64,000 nucleotides of DNA from an uncultured Christensenella sp. (GTDB taxonomy: Bacteria > Bacillota > Clostridia > Christensenellales > UBA1242). A program made the position numbers and the translations under genes. The notes beneath the pieces are model-generated. The model did not search any database, had not been told where the DNA came from, and was given only the letters and a program-made list of their open reading frames with translations. The stretch covers positions 124,001 to 188,000 of the forward strand of contig CAJUGX010000003.1 in the NCBI GenBank assembly GCA_910586385.1. Direction: 5' to 3'. Shown here piece after piece: positions 9,552 to 17,047 of this stretch. Every line of letters begins with the position of its first letter. Position 1 is the stretch's first letter.

Positions 9552-10109
9552 ATGAAACAAAACAGCGTCAGATGGGCACTTAAAACCCTTATTTTGTCAA
9601 TTTGCCTCTCAATTGTCTTCAGTGTAATCTCTCAAAGCCTTTTCCCTCATCTTTCGGTAATCTTATCAATATTCATCATTGTCTTTTTTGTTGCACTCAG
9701 CACAATCTTCGATATGGTGGGGGTTGCTGTGACATCTGCAAAACTTCAAAGTCTCAAGCAATATGAAAACCACAAAGCGTATTCTACTGCTTTGAAGCTT
9801 TGTGAAAATACTGAAAAAATCTCATCATTTTGCGGGGATGTCGTGGGTGATATATGTGGCATTTTGAGTGGAGCAGGCGGCATCAGTTTGGTGCTGAGTA
9901 TGCACATAACAGAGCCAAACATCTATTTCATCGTCACATGTTTGATAAGTTCGGTTATTGCTGGTCTGACAATTTTCAGTAAGGCAATTTTCAAAAGTTA
10001 TGCTGTATCAAACGCTGAGAAAGTAGTTATCTCAACTGCAAATATCATCAATTTCTCACCAAAGAGTTTTTTCAAAAATAGGAAAAGCAAAAAGAAAAAG
10101 ACAAAATAA
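9552..10109 (+). CDS. Small membrane protein, DUF21/CNNM-like
   Basis: This 185-residue membrane protein has about four hydrophobic segments (near residues 10-28, 35-58, 98-118, 126-150) and a very basic C-terminus. The stretch after the second helix (sAKLQSLKQ, then ALKLCENTEKI) matches the spacing of the DUF21 membrane domain of CNNM/CorC-type proteins. That family usually also carries CBS and CorC domains, which are absent here. There is no ribosome binding site before the ATG. A TATATT at 9541 lies only 5 nt upstream, so a leaderless or very short leader transcript is possible. The family assignment is tentative. Confidence 0.6.
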   Translation: MKQNSVRWALKTLILSICLSIVFSVISQSLFPHLSVILSIFIIVFFVALSTIFDMVGVAVTSAKLQSLKQYENHKAYSTALKLCENTEKISSFCGDVVGDICGILSGAGGISLVLSMHITEPNIYFIVTCLISSVIAGLTIFSKAIFKSYAVSNAEKVVISTANIINFSPKSFFKNRKSKKKKTK

Positions 10110-10130
10110 CTGAAATTTTGTGAAAAATCA

Positions 10131-10160
10131 TTGACAAAGTTGTTGTTATTATGATAATAT
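10131..10160 (+). promoter_or_regulatory. Promoter of infC-rpmI-rplT
   Basis: TTGACA (10131-10136) is followed by GATAAT (10153-10158, 16 bp spacer) or TAATAT (10155-10160, 18 bp spacer). Transcription from here makes a leader of about 140 nt before infC. Confidence 0.65.
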
Positions 10161-10211
10161 AAGCCAGTAAGAAAGCAGAAGACCACTTCTCACCTATCGA
10201 ATTTCGTTTTG

Positions 10212-10285
10212 ATATGGTCAAAAATTTTGAATACTTTTTATTCTTTATTTTTGTATGGTGGGATTTTGCGTCCTACCATATTTTT
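10212..10285 (+). promoter_or_regulatory. Attenuator-like leader of infC-rpmI-rplT
   Basis: A 10-bp hairpin with one G-U pair forms from TATGGTGGGA (10254-10263) and TCCTACCATA (10271-10280), and is followed by T5, as in an intrinsic terminator. An upstream copy, ATATGGT (10212-10218), can pair instead with ACCATAT (10275-10281) and would prevent the terminator. The known biology of this operon in Firmicutes is L20-mediated leader control, so this is probably the equivalent element. The alternative pairing is my inference. Confidence 0.65.
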
Positions 10286-10305
10286 GTTAAAAGGAGATTA
10301 CGACC

Positions 10306-10821
10306 ATTTTCAAGGAATTATTGATCAACAGTCAAATCACAGCAAAAGAAGTAAGACTTATCGGAGAGGAAGGCGAACAACTTGGAGTTCTTTCAACAGT
10401 ACAAGCACAAGAAATTGCTGACAAAAACGGAGTGGATCTTGTTATGATGAATCCAAATGGAAATCCACCAGTTTGCAAACTTATGGATTATGGCAAATAC
10501 AAGTTTGACGCTGTAAAGAAAGAAAAAGAGCTTCGCAGAAATCAAAAGATAAGCGAAATCAAAGAAATTCAACTTTCAATGCGTATTGATGACTATCATG
10601 TAAGTTTCAAACTTAAAAACGCTCAAAAAATCCTTCAAGAAGGAGATAAAGTCAAAGTTTCTTTGCGTATGAGAGGAAGAGAACAGGCTTATTCACAAAA
10701 TGCTGTTGAAACAGTGAAAAAGTTTGTTGCCGATCTTGCTGATTATGGTTTTATTGAGAAAGACCCAGTGATTATGGGCAGAAATGTCTCAGTCGTAATC
10801 AATCCAAAAAAAGCTAAATAA
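10306..10821 (+). CDS. infC: Translation initiation factor IF-3, AUU start
   Basis: IF-3 binds the 30S subunit, keeps subunits apart and checks the start codon. The start is inferred to be the ATT at 10306, giving 171 residues beginning MFKELLINSQITAKEVRLI. This ATT lies 9 nt after a clean AAGGAG (10291-10296), and the encoded N-terminus matches typical IF-3 (ELLINxQI). The next usable start, TTG at 10321, would truncate this conserved segment and lacks a well placed ribosome binding site. Both IF-3 domains are present, joined by a basic helical linker near residues 75-90. Rare AUU starts for infC are a known autoregulatory device. The gene is first in the infC-rpmI-rplT operon. Confidence 0.93.
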   Translation: MFKELLINSQITAKEVRLIGEEGEQLGVLSTVQAQEIADKNGVDLVMMNPNGNPPVCKLMDYGKYKFDAVKKEKELRRNQKISEIKEIQLSMRIDDYHVSFKLKNAQKILQEGDKVKVSLRMRGREQAYSQNAVETVKKFVADLADYGFIEKDPVIMGRNVSVVINPKKAK

Positions 10822-10838
10822 AAAGGAGAAAGAAAAAA

Positions 10839-11033
10839 ATGCCTAAAATGAAGACACACAGTGGTGCAAAGAAAAGATTCTCACTCACTGCAACAGGAAA
10901 AGTAAAATTTGCTAGACCAAACAAAGGTCACTTCTTGACAACAAAAAATCAAGGAAGAAAAAGAAAACTCAGAAAAGGATCTTATATTGCTGGAAAGAAC
11001 CAAGACAATATCAAGAGACTTCTTTGCAAGTAA
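10839..11033 (+). CDS. rpmI: 50S ribosomal protein L35
   Basis: L35 is a small basic protein of the large ribosomal subunit. The 64-residue product begins PKMKTHSGAKKRFSLTATGKVK, the standard L35 signature, and matches the family length. An AAGGAG site precedes it, and it lies 17 bp after infC and 14 bp before rplT in the conserved order. Confidence 0.97.
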   Translation: MPKMKTHSGAKKRFSLTATGKVKFARPNKGHFLTTKNQGRKRKLRKGSYIAGKNQDNIKRLLCK

Positions 11034-11047
11034 TAGGGAGGTAAGAC

Positions 11048-11395
11048 ATGAGAATTAAAAGAGGCGTAAACGCAGTAAAAAAGCGTAGAAAGATTTTGAA
11101 AGCAGCCAAAGGTTACTTTGGAGCAAAGAGCAAACTCTACAGAACAGCAAGAGAACAAGTGATGAAGAGCGGACAATACGCTTACATCGGAAGAAAACAA
11201 AAGAAAAGAGATTTCAGAGCACTCTGGATCACAAGAATCAACGCAGCATGCAGAATCAATGATATTTCTTACAGCAGATTTATCAATGGTCTCAAGAAAG
11301 CAAACGTTACTCTCAACAGAAAAGTTCTTGCTGACATGGCAGTAAGAGAACCAGCTGCATTTGCAAACCTTGTTGAAGTTGCAAAGAAGGCGTAA
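11048..11395 (+). CDS. rplT: 50S ribosomal protein L20
   Basis: L20 is a primary rRNA-binding protein needed early in 50S assembly. In Firmicutes it also represses its own operon through the infC leader. The 115-residue product has the basic N-terminal extension (RIKRGVNAVKKRRKILKAAKG) and the globular domain ending in LADMAVREPAAFANLVEVA. An AGGGAGG site precedes the ATG. It is the likely ligand of the leader structure upstream of infC. Confidence 0.97.
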   Translation: MRIKRGVNAVKKRRKILKAAKGYFGAKSKLYRTAREQVMKSGQYAYIGRKQKKRDFRALWITRINAACRINDISYSRFINGLKKANVTLNRKVLADMAVREPAAFANLVEVAKKA

Positions 11396-11470
11396 GACCT
11401 GCGATAACCCGAATGAAGTTGATATATCTTCAATTTGAGTAGAATCCTCACAGAAATAGGGGAGTTGAGT

Positions 11471-12214
11471 ATGGAAAATACCAGCAAAAACTTTATATCA
11501 AACTTGAAAAAGCAAAAGCGTGAAAACAAGGCTTTGCTTTTTTTAGACAATGCAAAAATCATCAGAGATGCTTTGAAAAACAACACTATCAAAGCACAAT
11601 ACATCTTGACAAGCCTCTCAGAAGAAGAGTTTCAAACGCTCAACATTGATTGCGCTGGGGTAGAATTGTATCACACAGATGAAAGAAACATCGAAATGCT
11701 TGCAGACACAAAAACACCACAAAAAGTGTTATGCATTGCATATCTCTCACAATATGTTGTTGAAATGCCAAAAACAAACTTCTTGGTTTTGGATACACTT
11801 CAAGACCCAGGAAATGTTGGCACACTGATTAGGACAGCCAAAGCTTGTGGCTTTGAATATATCTTTCTTTTGGACTCTGTTAGAAAGCAAAACGAAAAAC
11901 TTATCAGAAGTTCGGTTGGTGCAGTGTTTGACAGCAAAGTCTATGAGATGTCAAAAGAACAATTTGTTGATTTTGCAAAGAAAAACAAACTTCATCTCAT
12001 CATGACAGATATGGATGGCGAAAACATATTCAACTTCAAAGTTGATGATGTTGTAGGCGTCGTTGTTGGAAATGAAGGTAATGGAGTATGTGAAGAAATC
12101 GAGAAAATCTGCAAAGATAAGGTCAAAATCCCTATGAAAGAGGGAATTGAAAGCCTAAATGCAGGGGTGTCTGGTTCGATCATCATGTATGAAATAAACA
12201 AAAGGAAGTTTTAA
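11471..12214 (+). CDS. TrmH/SpoU family RNA 2'-O-methyltransferase
   Basis: This is a SAM-dependent methyltransferase of the SPOUT superfamily, most like rRNA ribose methylases encoded beside rplT in many Firmicutes. The 247-residue protein has an N-terminal substrate-binding domain (about 1-95). The knotted catalytic domain follows, with the motifs LQDPGNVGTLIRTA, VVGNEGNGV and SLNAGVSGSIIMYE. The ATG at 11471 has GGGGAG 7 nt upstream; an in-frame TTG at 11435 lacks a site. The target nucleotide cannot be told from sequence. A terminator overlaps the stop codon. Confidence 0.88.
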   Translation: MENTSKNFISNLKKQKRENKALLFLDNAKIIRDALKNNTIKAQYILTSLSEEEFQTLNIDCAGVELYHTDERNIEMLADTKTPQKVLCIAYLSQYVVEMPKTNFLVLDTLQDPGNVGTLIRTAKACGFEYIFLLDSVRKQNEKLIRSSVGAVFDSKVYEMSKEQFVDFAKKNKLHLIMTDMDGENIFNFKVDDVVGVVVGNEGNGVCEEIEKICKDKVKIPMKEGIESLNAGVSGSIIMYEINKRKF

Positions 12215-12226
12215 TGCTTCCTTTTT
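12200..12226 (+). terminator. Terminator after the methyltransferase gene
   Basis: AAAAGGAAG (12200-12208) pairs with CTTCCTTTT (12217-12225), with a T tract; the stop codon TAA lies in the loop. Confidence 0.75.
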
Positions 12227-12309
12227 ATGATTATCTTCCATATATTTGACAAAAACACGGGAGATATATTATTATATAAACAGCAATTTTATTATGAAGG
12301 AGAAAGAAA

Positions 12310-13038
12310 ATGTCAGGACATTCAAAATGGCATAATATTCAAGCAAAAAAAGGGAAAACTGATGCCGCAAGAGGCAAAATATTCACAAAAATTGGAAGAG
12401 AACTTGCTGTATGCGTTAAGGCAGGCGGTCCAGACCCAAATGTCAACAGCAAACTTAAAGATATCATCCAAAAAGCAAAAGACAACAACATGCCAAACGA
12501 TAATATTGAAAGATCAATCAAAAAGGCATCTGGAGAGCTTGGTGGCGTAAACTACGAAGCTCAAACATATGAGGGTTATGGTGTTGGTGGCTCAGCAGTG
12601 ATTGTTGAGTGCCTGACTGACAACAAAAACAGAACTGCAGGGGATGTTCGTCATGCTTTTGACAAGCACGGCGGAGCACTTGGCTCACTAGGTTGCGTGT
12701 CATACCTTTTCAACCGTAAAGGTGTTGTAGTTGTCGTTGATGCAAAAGATGTTGAGACTTTGATGCTTGATGCAATCGAAGCAGGTGCAGTTGATGTTGC
12801 CGAAGATGAAGAAAGTGTTGAAATCATCACAGAACCAAACAAGCACAATGAGATGAGAGATGCTCTCTCTGCAAAAGGATACAATGTTGTTTCTGCTGAC
12901 ACAGAGCTTGTGCCAGATATGTATGTTGACCTCAATGCTGAGCAACTTCCAAAATTCCAAAGAATGATTGATGCACTTGAAGATTTGGACGATGTTCAAG
13001 AAGTTTATCACAACGTAAATCTTCCAGACGAGGAATAA
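12310..13038 (+). CDS. yebC: YebC/PmpR family regulatory protein
   Basis: YebC-family proteins act as transcriptional regulators and, in recent work, as translation factors that relieve stalling at proline stretches. The 242-residue product has the invariant N-terminus SGHSKWHNIQAKKGKTDAARG and the central GGPDPNxNxKL motif, and it is full length. A GAAGGAG site lies before the ATG. The peptide deformylase gene begins 2 nt after its stop, so the two are probably cotranscribed. Confidence 0.95.
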   Translation: MSGHSKWHNIQAKKGKTDAARGKIFTKIGRELAVCVKAGGPDPNVNSKLKDIIQKAKDNNMPNDNIERSIKKASGELGGVNYEAQTYEGYGVGGSAVIVECLTDNKNRTAGDVRHAFDKHGGALGSLGCVSYLFNRKGVVVVVDAKDVETLMLDAIEAGAVDVAEDEESVEIITEPNKHNEMRDALSAKGYNVVSADTELVPDMYVDLNAEQLPKFQRMIDALEDLDDVQEVYHNVNLPDEE

Positions 13039-13039
13039 T

Positions 13040-13639
13040 ATGAGAAAACTTGTGACAATCAAAGAGGATGAGGCGTTTTTGAGACAAATCTCAAAAGAAG
13101 TCATCTTTCCTGATGTTGAACTTACCAAAGATTTTGAAGATTTGAAAGAATATACTCTTGCAAACAAAGTATTTGCAATGGCATCCGTTCAGATTGGAAT
13201 CCCAAAAAGACTTATCTTTGTGAAAAATACTGATCCAACTGACCACACAAAAAATGGAAGCAATCATATCACAATGGTAAATCCTGTCATCCTCTCAAAA
13301 AAAGGAAAGACGGAGTTTTTGGAAGGGTGTCAAAGCTGTTTGCAATATTGGGCGGTTGTTGAAAGACCATATGAGATTGTTGTCAGGTTTCAAGATTTGA
13401 AAGGGACGGAACATACTGAAAAATTTGAAGGTTTCAGTGCAACAGTATTGTCACATGAAATCGACCATTTGGATGGAATCTTTCACATGGACAGAGCAAA
13501 AACATTCATTGATATGGATGAGAAAGACAGGAAGTCGTATAGGAACAAAAATCCTTACAAAATCATCTCAAAAGATTGCCCTTTTGAATATGCTCCAATC
13601 AAGAAATTTACTCAGAATCCAGATATCAAAATCAAATAA
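13040..13639 (+). CDS. def: Peptide deformylase, divergent
   Basis: Peptide deformylase removes the formyl group from nascent N-terminal Met using a metal ion. The 199-residue protein retains motif 2 as EGCQS (Cys near residue 96) and motif 3 as HEIDH (near residue 138), the three metal ligands and the catalytic Glu. Motif 1, usually GxGxAAPQ, is degraded to FAMASVQIG, so the Gly-rich part is missing while the Gln is kept. This resembles the less typical second deformylase found in some Gram-positives. If it is the only copy in the genome, it must be the functional enzyme. It has a good ribosome binding site at the end of yebC. Confidence 0.85.
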   Translation: MRKLVTIKEDEAFLRQISKEVIFPDVELTKDFEDLKEYTLANKVFAMASVQIGIPKRLIFVKNTDPTDHTKNGSNHITMVNPVILSKKGKTEFLEGCQSCLQYWAVVERPYEIVVRFQDLKGTEHTEKFEGFSATVLSHEIDHLDGIFHMDRAKTFIDMDEKDRKSYRNKNPYKIISKDCPFEYAPIKKFTQNPDIKIK

Positions 13640-13651
13640 AATCAAAAGAAT

Positions 13652-13685
13652 CACTTCATTTGAAAACGGAAATGAAGTGGTTTTT
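13652..13685 (+). terminator. Terminator after def
   Basis: CACTTCATTT (13652-13661) pairs with AAATGAAGTG (13670-13679), a perfect 10-bp stem, followed by T5. Confidence 0.85.
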
Positions 13686-13702
13686 ATTTATGGGGTTTTT
13701 GT

Positions 13703-13732
13703 TTGACAAAATGCGTGCTTTTACATTAAAAT
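13703..13732 (+). promoter_or_regulatory. ruvC promoter placed for leaderless mRNA
   Basis: TTGACA (13703-13708) and TAAAAT (13727-13732) are spaced 18 bp. The ATG of ruvC is 6 nt past the -10 box and no ribosome binding site is present, so transcription should start at or next to the start codon. Confidence 0.7.
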
Positions 13733-13738
13733 ATTCCT

Positions 13739-14230
13739 ATGAGAATTTTGGGAATTGACCCTGGTTATGGGATTGTTGGATTCGGGATTATTGACACTCA
13801 CAGAGACAACGCTGTGGTGGACTTTGGTGTCATTGAAACACCAAAAGAAGATACCTTTCCAGTCAGACTTCAGCACATAGAAGAGGCTTTTAGGGTGCTG
13901 TTTGAGACCTACAAGCCTGATGAGGTTGCAATTGAAGAACTTTTCTATTTCAGAAATCAAACAACAGTCATCCCTGTTGCAGAGGCGAGAGGAGTGATTG
14001 TGCTTACTGCTCACAAATATTGCGAGAGATTGTTTGAATACACACCAATGCAAATCAAGCAAGCACTGACAGGAAATGGAAGGGCAGAGAAGAAGCAAAT
14101 GCAGTTTATGGTCAAAAGCGTGCTTGGACTTGAGAAAGTGCCAAAACCAGATGATGCTGCTGATGCACTGGCGGTGGCTTTGTGTCACAGTCAAATCAAT
14201 CCAAACTTAAACAACAACAGAATTTATTAG
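13739..14230 (+). CDS. ruvC: Holliday junction resolvase RuvC
   Basis: RuvC cuts four-way junctions as a dimer within the RuvABC complex. The 163-residue product has all four acidic catalytic positions: Asp7 in ILGIDPGYGIVGFG, Glu in VAIEELFYFRN (near 66), and two Asp in PDDAADALAVALCH near the C-terminus. The length is normal. There is no Shine-Dalgarno sequence; the promoter layout indicates a leaderless message. ruvA and ruvB follow on the same strand. Confidence 0.96.
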   Translation: MRILGIDPGYGIVGFGIIDTHRDNAVVDFGVIETPKEDTFPVRLQHIEEAFRVLFETYKPDEVAIEELFYFRNQTTVIPVAEARGVIVLTAHKYCERLFEYTPMQIKQALTGNGRAEKKQMQFMVKSVLGLEKVPKPDDAADALAVALCHSQINPNLNNNRIY

Positions 14231-14248
14231 AGATTAAAAGGAAAAAAT

Positions 14249-14854
14249 ATGATTGCTTTTTTGATTGGGACAATTGAATACAAAAATGAAAACACTCTTA
14301 TTTTGGATGTAAATGGTGTAGGGTACGAGCTTGCAATTTCAAACAATACACTTATGACTTTGCCAAATGTAGGCGAAACTATCAAAATTTTGACATATCT
14401 TCAGGTAAGCGAAAACACAGGCGTGACACTGTATGGTTTTGGCTCAGATGAAGAAAAGACGTTGTTTTTGAAACTCATCACGGTGTCAGGGATTGGACCG
14501 AAGATTGCAATTGGCATTCTCTCCGGGATGAAGCTGTCTGATTTGATTGTTGCAATCATAAATGAGGACGCAAATTCACTCTCAAAAATCAAAGGACTCG
14601 GCAAAAAGGGAGCTGAAAGAATCTGTCTCGAACTCAAAGACAAGGTCAGCACCACATCTCTCAGCATTGATGACATGGCATCTGTTATGGCGGGTGGCGA
14701 CTTTAATGAAACTGCACTTAATGATGCCGTTGAAACACTTATCTCTCTTGGAGTAAACAAAAATGAGGCTTATAGGCTTGCAAGAAGCAAGGCAGAGCCA
14801 AACATCACTGCAGAAGAAATCATCTTGAAAGTCTTGAGAGAACTTGGAAGATAG
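14249..14854 (+). CDS. ruvA: Holliday junction DNA helicase subunit RuvA
   Basis: RuvA binds the centre of a Holliday junction and loads RuvB. The 201-residue protein shows an N-terminal OB domain (residues 1-63), two helix-hairpin-helix motifs (VSGIGPKIAIGILSG and IKGLGKKGAERICLELKD) and the C-terminal RuvB-binding domain (ETLISLGVNKNEAYRLA). An AAAGGAAA site lies before the ATG. It follows ruvC by 18 bp. Confidence 0.96.
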   Translation: MIAFLIGTIEYKNENTLILDVNGVGYELAISNNTLMTLPNVGETIKILTYLQVSENTGVTLYGFGSDEEKTLFLKLITVSGIGPKIAIGILSGMKLSDLIVAIINEDANSLSKIKGLGKKGAERICLELKDKVSTTSLSIDDMASVMAGGDFNETALNDAVETLISLGVNKNEAYRLARSKAEPNITAEEIILKVLRELGR

Positions 14855-14905
14855 CACAACATATAGTGTCGTATGCAAAACCGAAAATTGCATATCACAC
14901 AACAA
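14855..14905. repeat. Dispersed inverted repeat, copy A
   Basis: GTGTCGTATGCAA (14866-14878) and TTGCATATCACAC (14888-14900) form an imperfect hairpin in the ruvA-ruvB gap. The flanking CACAACATATAG resembles the other copies listed in this window. Confidence 0.5.
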
Positions 14906-14920
14906 CTAGAAGGAGAATTT

Positions 14921-15925
14921 ATGGAAGATAGATTCATTACAAGCACAAAAAATTGGACAGATGCAGAGATTGAAAACTCTCTTAGACCAACAAACCTGAG
15001 CGAATATGTTGGGCAAAGAAAAGTCAAGGAGAGTTTGGAGATTTATATCAAGGCGGCAAAGTCAAGAAAAGACTCTCTTGACCATGTGCTTTTGTATGGA
15101 CCCCCAGGACTTGGAAAGACAACGCTTTCTCACATCATAGCAAACGAACTCGGCTCACAATTCAAGGTAACTTCTGGGCCTGCGATTGAGCATGCTGCTG
15201 ATCTCGCTGCAATTCTCACAAATTTGGGGAAGAATGATGTTTTGTTCATTGATGAGATTCACAGGCTCAACAAAAGTGTTGAAGAAATCTTGTATCCAGC
15301 AATGGAAGATTTTGCGCTTGATTTCATCGTTGGAAAAGGTCCGTCTGCAAAAAACATGAGGCTCAAAATCCAACCATTCACTCTCATCGGGGCAACAACT
15401 AGAGCAGGCATGCTTACAAGCCCTCTCAGAGACAGATTTGGTGTGATTTGCAGACTCGAACTTTATGAGGATAAAGAACTTCAAGAGATTGTCACGCGAT
15501 CAGCAAAAATTTTGAAGATTGAAATTGACGAGCAAGCAAGCCTGAACATTGCAAAGCGTTCAAGAGGGACTCCTCGTATCGCAAACAGACTTCTCAAGCG
15601 TGTGAGAGACTATGCAGAGGTTATGGGATCAGGAAAAATAACCAAAGATATTGCTGACCAAGCACTTGCAAAGATGGAAATTGATGATTTGGGACTTGAT
15701 TTCATTGACAGAAAAATCCTTGAAAGCATCATTCACAAGTTTGGTGGTGGTCCAGTTGGGCTTGACACACTCTCTGCCACCATTTGTGAGGATGCCAGCA
15801 CAATCGAAGATGTTTACGAACCTTATCTTCTTCAGCTTGGTTTTATTGCAAGGACTCCAAGGGGTCGTGTCGCGCTTGAAAATGCTTACAAGCATCTTGG
15901 AATATCTTACCCAGAGCATCAATGA
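14921..15925 (+). CDS. ruvB: Holliday junction DNA helicase motor RuvB
   Basis: RuvB is the hexameric AAA+ motor that drives branch migration. The 334-residue protein has Walker A (GPPGLGKTT), Walker B (LFIDEIHRL), the sensor/arginine-finger region (GATTRAGMLTSPLRDRFG) and the C-terminal winged-helix domain. The ATG at 14921 follows AAGGAG by 6 nt; an in-frame start at 14873 lies inside the repeat and lacks a site. Confidence 0.96.
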   Translation: MEDRFITSTKNWTDAEIENSLRPTNLSEYVGQRKVKESLEIYIKAAKSRKDSLDHVLLYGPPGLGKTTLSHIIANELGSQFKVTSGPAIEHAADLAAILTNLGKNDVLFIDEIHRLNKSVEEILYPAMEDFALDFIVGKGPSAKNMRLKIQPFTLIGATTRAGMLTSPLRDRFGVICRLELYEDKELQEIVTRSAKILKIEIDEQASLNIAKRSRGTPRIANRLLKRVRDYAEVMGSGKITKDIADQALAKMEIDDLGLDFIDRKILESIIHKFGGGPVGLDTLSATICEDASTIEDVYEPYLLQLGFIARTPRGRVALENAYKHLGISYPEHQ

Positions 15926-15976
15926 TGCTTTTGATGGCAGAAAAACTTCTACAAAACTTATCTAAAGAAGGGAATT

Positions 15977-17023
15977 ATGCAAAGAGAACTTTTACGAAAA
16001 ACATATTATTATGATTTGCCGGAAGAACAGATTGCTCAAACACCTATTGAACCTCGTGACCATTCGAGACTTTTGTGTTTCAACAAGTCAAGCGGTCAGA
16101 TTGAACATAAACATTTCTACGACATCCTTGACAAGTTGCACAAAGGTGATGTGCTTGTCGTAAACAACAGCAAGGTTTTGCCAGCAAGATTGTATGGTTT
16201 CAAAAGTGAAACAGGAGCAAAAATTGAGATTTTGCTTCAAAAACGAATTGATTTGAAAACTTGGGAAACAATTGTAAAACCAGCAAAACGTCTTGACAAG
16301 GGGACAGAAGTTGTTTTCAATGAAAACATAAAGTGCGTCGTCTTGGAAAAGGGCGATTATGGTGCGTGCAAAGTAAAGTTTGACTACAAAGATAACAAAA
16401 GCTTTGAAGAACATCTGATGGAGATTGGCACAATGCCACTTCCTCCATATATCAAAGAAAAACTTAAAAATCAGTCAAGATATCAGACTGTTTATGCAAA
16501 GGTTGATGGATCAAGTGCAGCACCAACGGCAGGGCTTCATTTCACGACAGAATTGATGGAAAAATTGAAACAGAAGGGCGTTGAAATCATTGAGGTGCTG
16601 TTGCACGTTGGGCTGGGGACATTCCGTCCAGTGAAAGAGGACAATATCCTCAATCATGAAATGCACAGCGAGTATATTGAAATAACGAAAGAGGTTGCAG
16701 ACAAAATCAACAAAGCAAAGGCGGAGGGAAGACGCATCATCGCAGTTGGGACAACTTCTGTGCGTGTTTTGGAAAGTGGTGTTGACAAAAATGGAAAACT
16801 TGTGCCACAGAAACGAGAAACGCAGATTTTCATTTATCCACCATACAAATTTAAGATTGTTGATGCACTCATCACCAATTTTCACTTGCCAGAAAGCACA
16901 CTCATAATGCTTGTTTCAGCACTTGTGGGCGACATTGACAAAACACTTGACATTTACAATACTGCTGTAAAGGAAAAATATCGTTTCTTCAGTTTCGGTG
17001 ATGCGATGTTTATTGAAGGTTGA
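15977..17023 (+). CDS. queA: tRNA ribosyltransferase-isomerase QueA
   Basis: QueA transfers and isomerises the ribosyl group of SAM onto preQ1 in tRNA, giving epoxyqueuosine. The 348-residue length is normal. Family motifs are YDLPEEQIAQTPIEPRDHSRLL near the N-terminus, DGSSAAPTAGLHFT in the centre, and ALITNFHLPESTLIMLVSALVG near the end. An AAGGGAA site precedes the start. tgt, the preceding enzyme of the pathway, follows directly, a standard arrangement after ruvCAB. Confidence 0.95.
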   Translation: MQRELLRKTYYYDLPEEQIAQTPIEPRDHSRLLCFNKSSGQIEHKHFYDILDKLHKGDVLVVNNSKVLPARLYGFKSETGAKIEILLQKRIDLKTWETIVKPAKRLDKGTEVVFNENIKCVVLEKGDYGACKVKFDYKDNKSFEEHLMEIGTMPLPPYIKEKLKNQSRYQTVYAKVDGSSAAPTAGLHFTTELMEKLKQKGVEIIEVLLHVGLGTFRPVKEDNILNHEMHSEYIEITKEVADKINKAKAEGRRIIAVGTTSVRVLESGVDKNGKLVPQKRETQIFIYPPYKFKIVDALITNFHLPESTLIMLVSALVGDIDKTLDIYNTAVKEKYRFFSFGDAMFIEG

Positions 17024-17047
17024 TGCACTGTATATATTAGGAGAACT

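Noticed and set aside
12246..12275. A TTGACA with TATTAT as yebC promoter
   Set aside because: The spacer is 15 bp or, with another -10, over 19 bp; the site was too weak to list.
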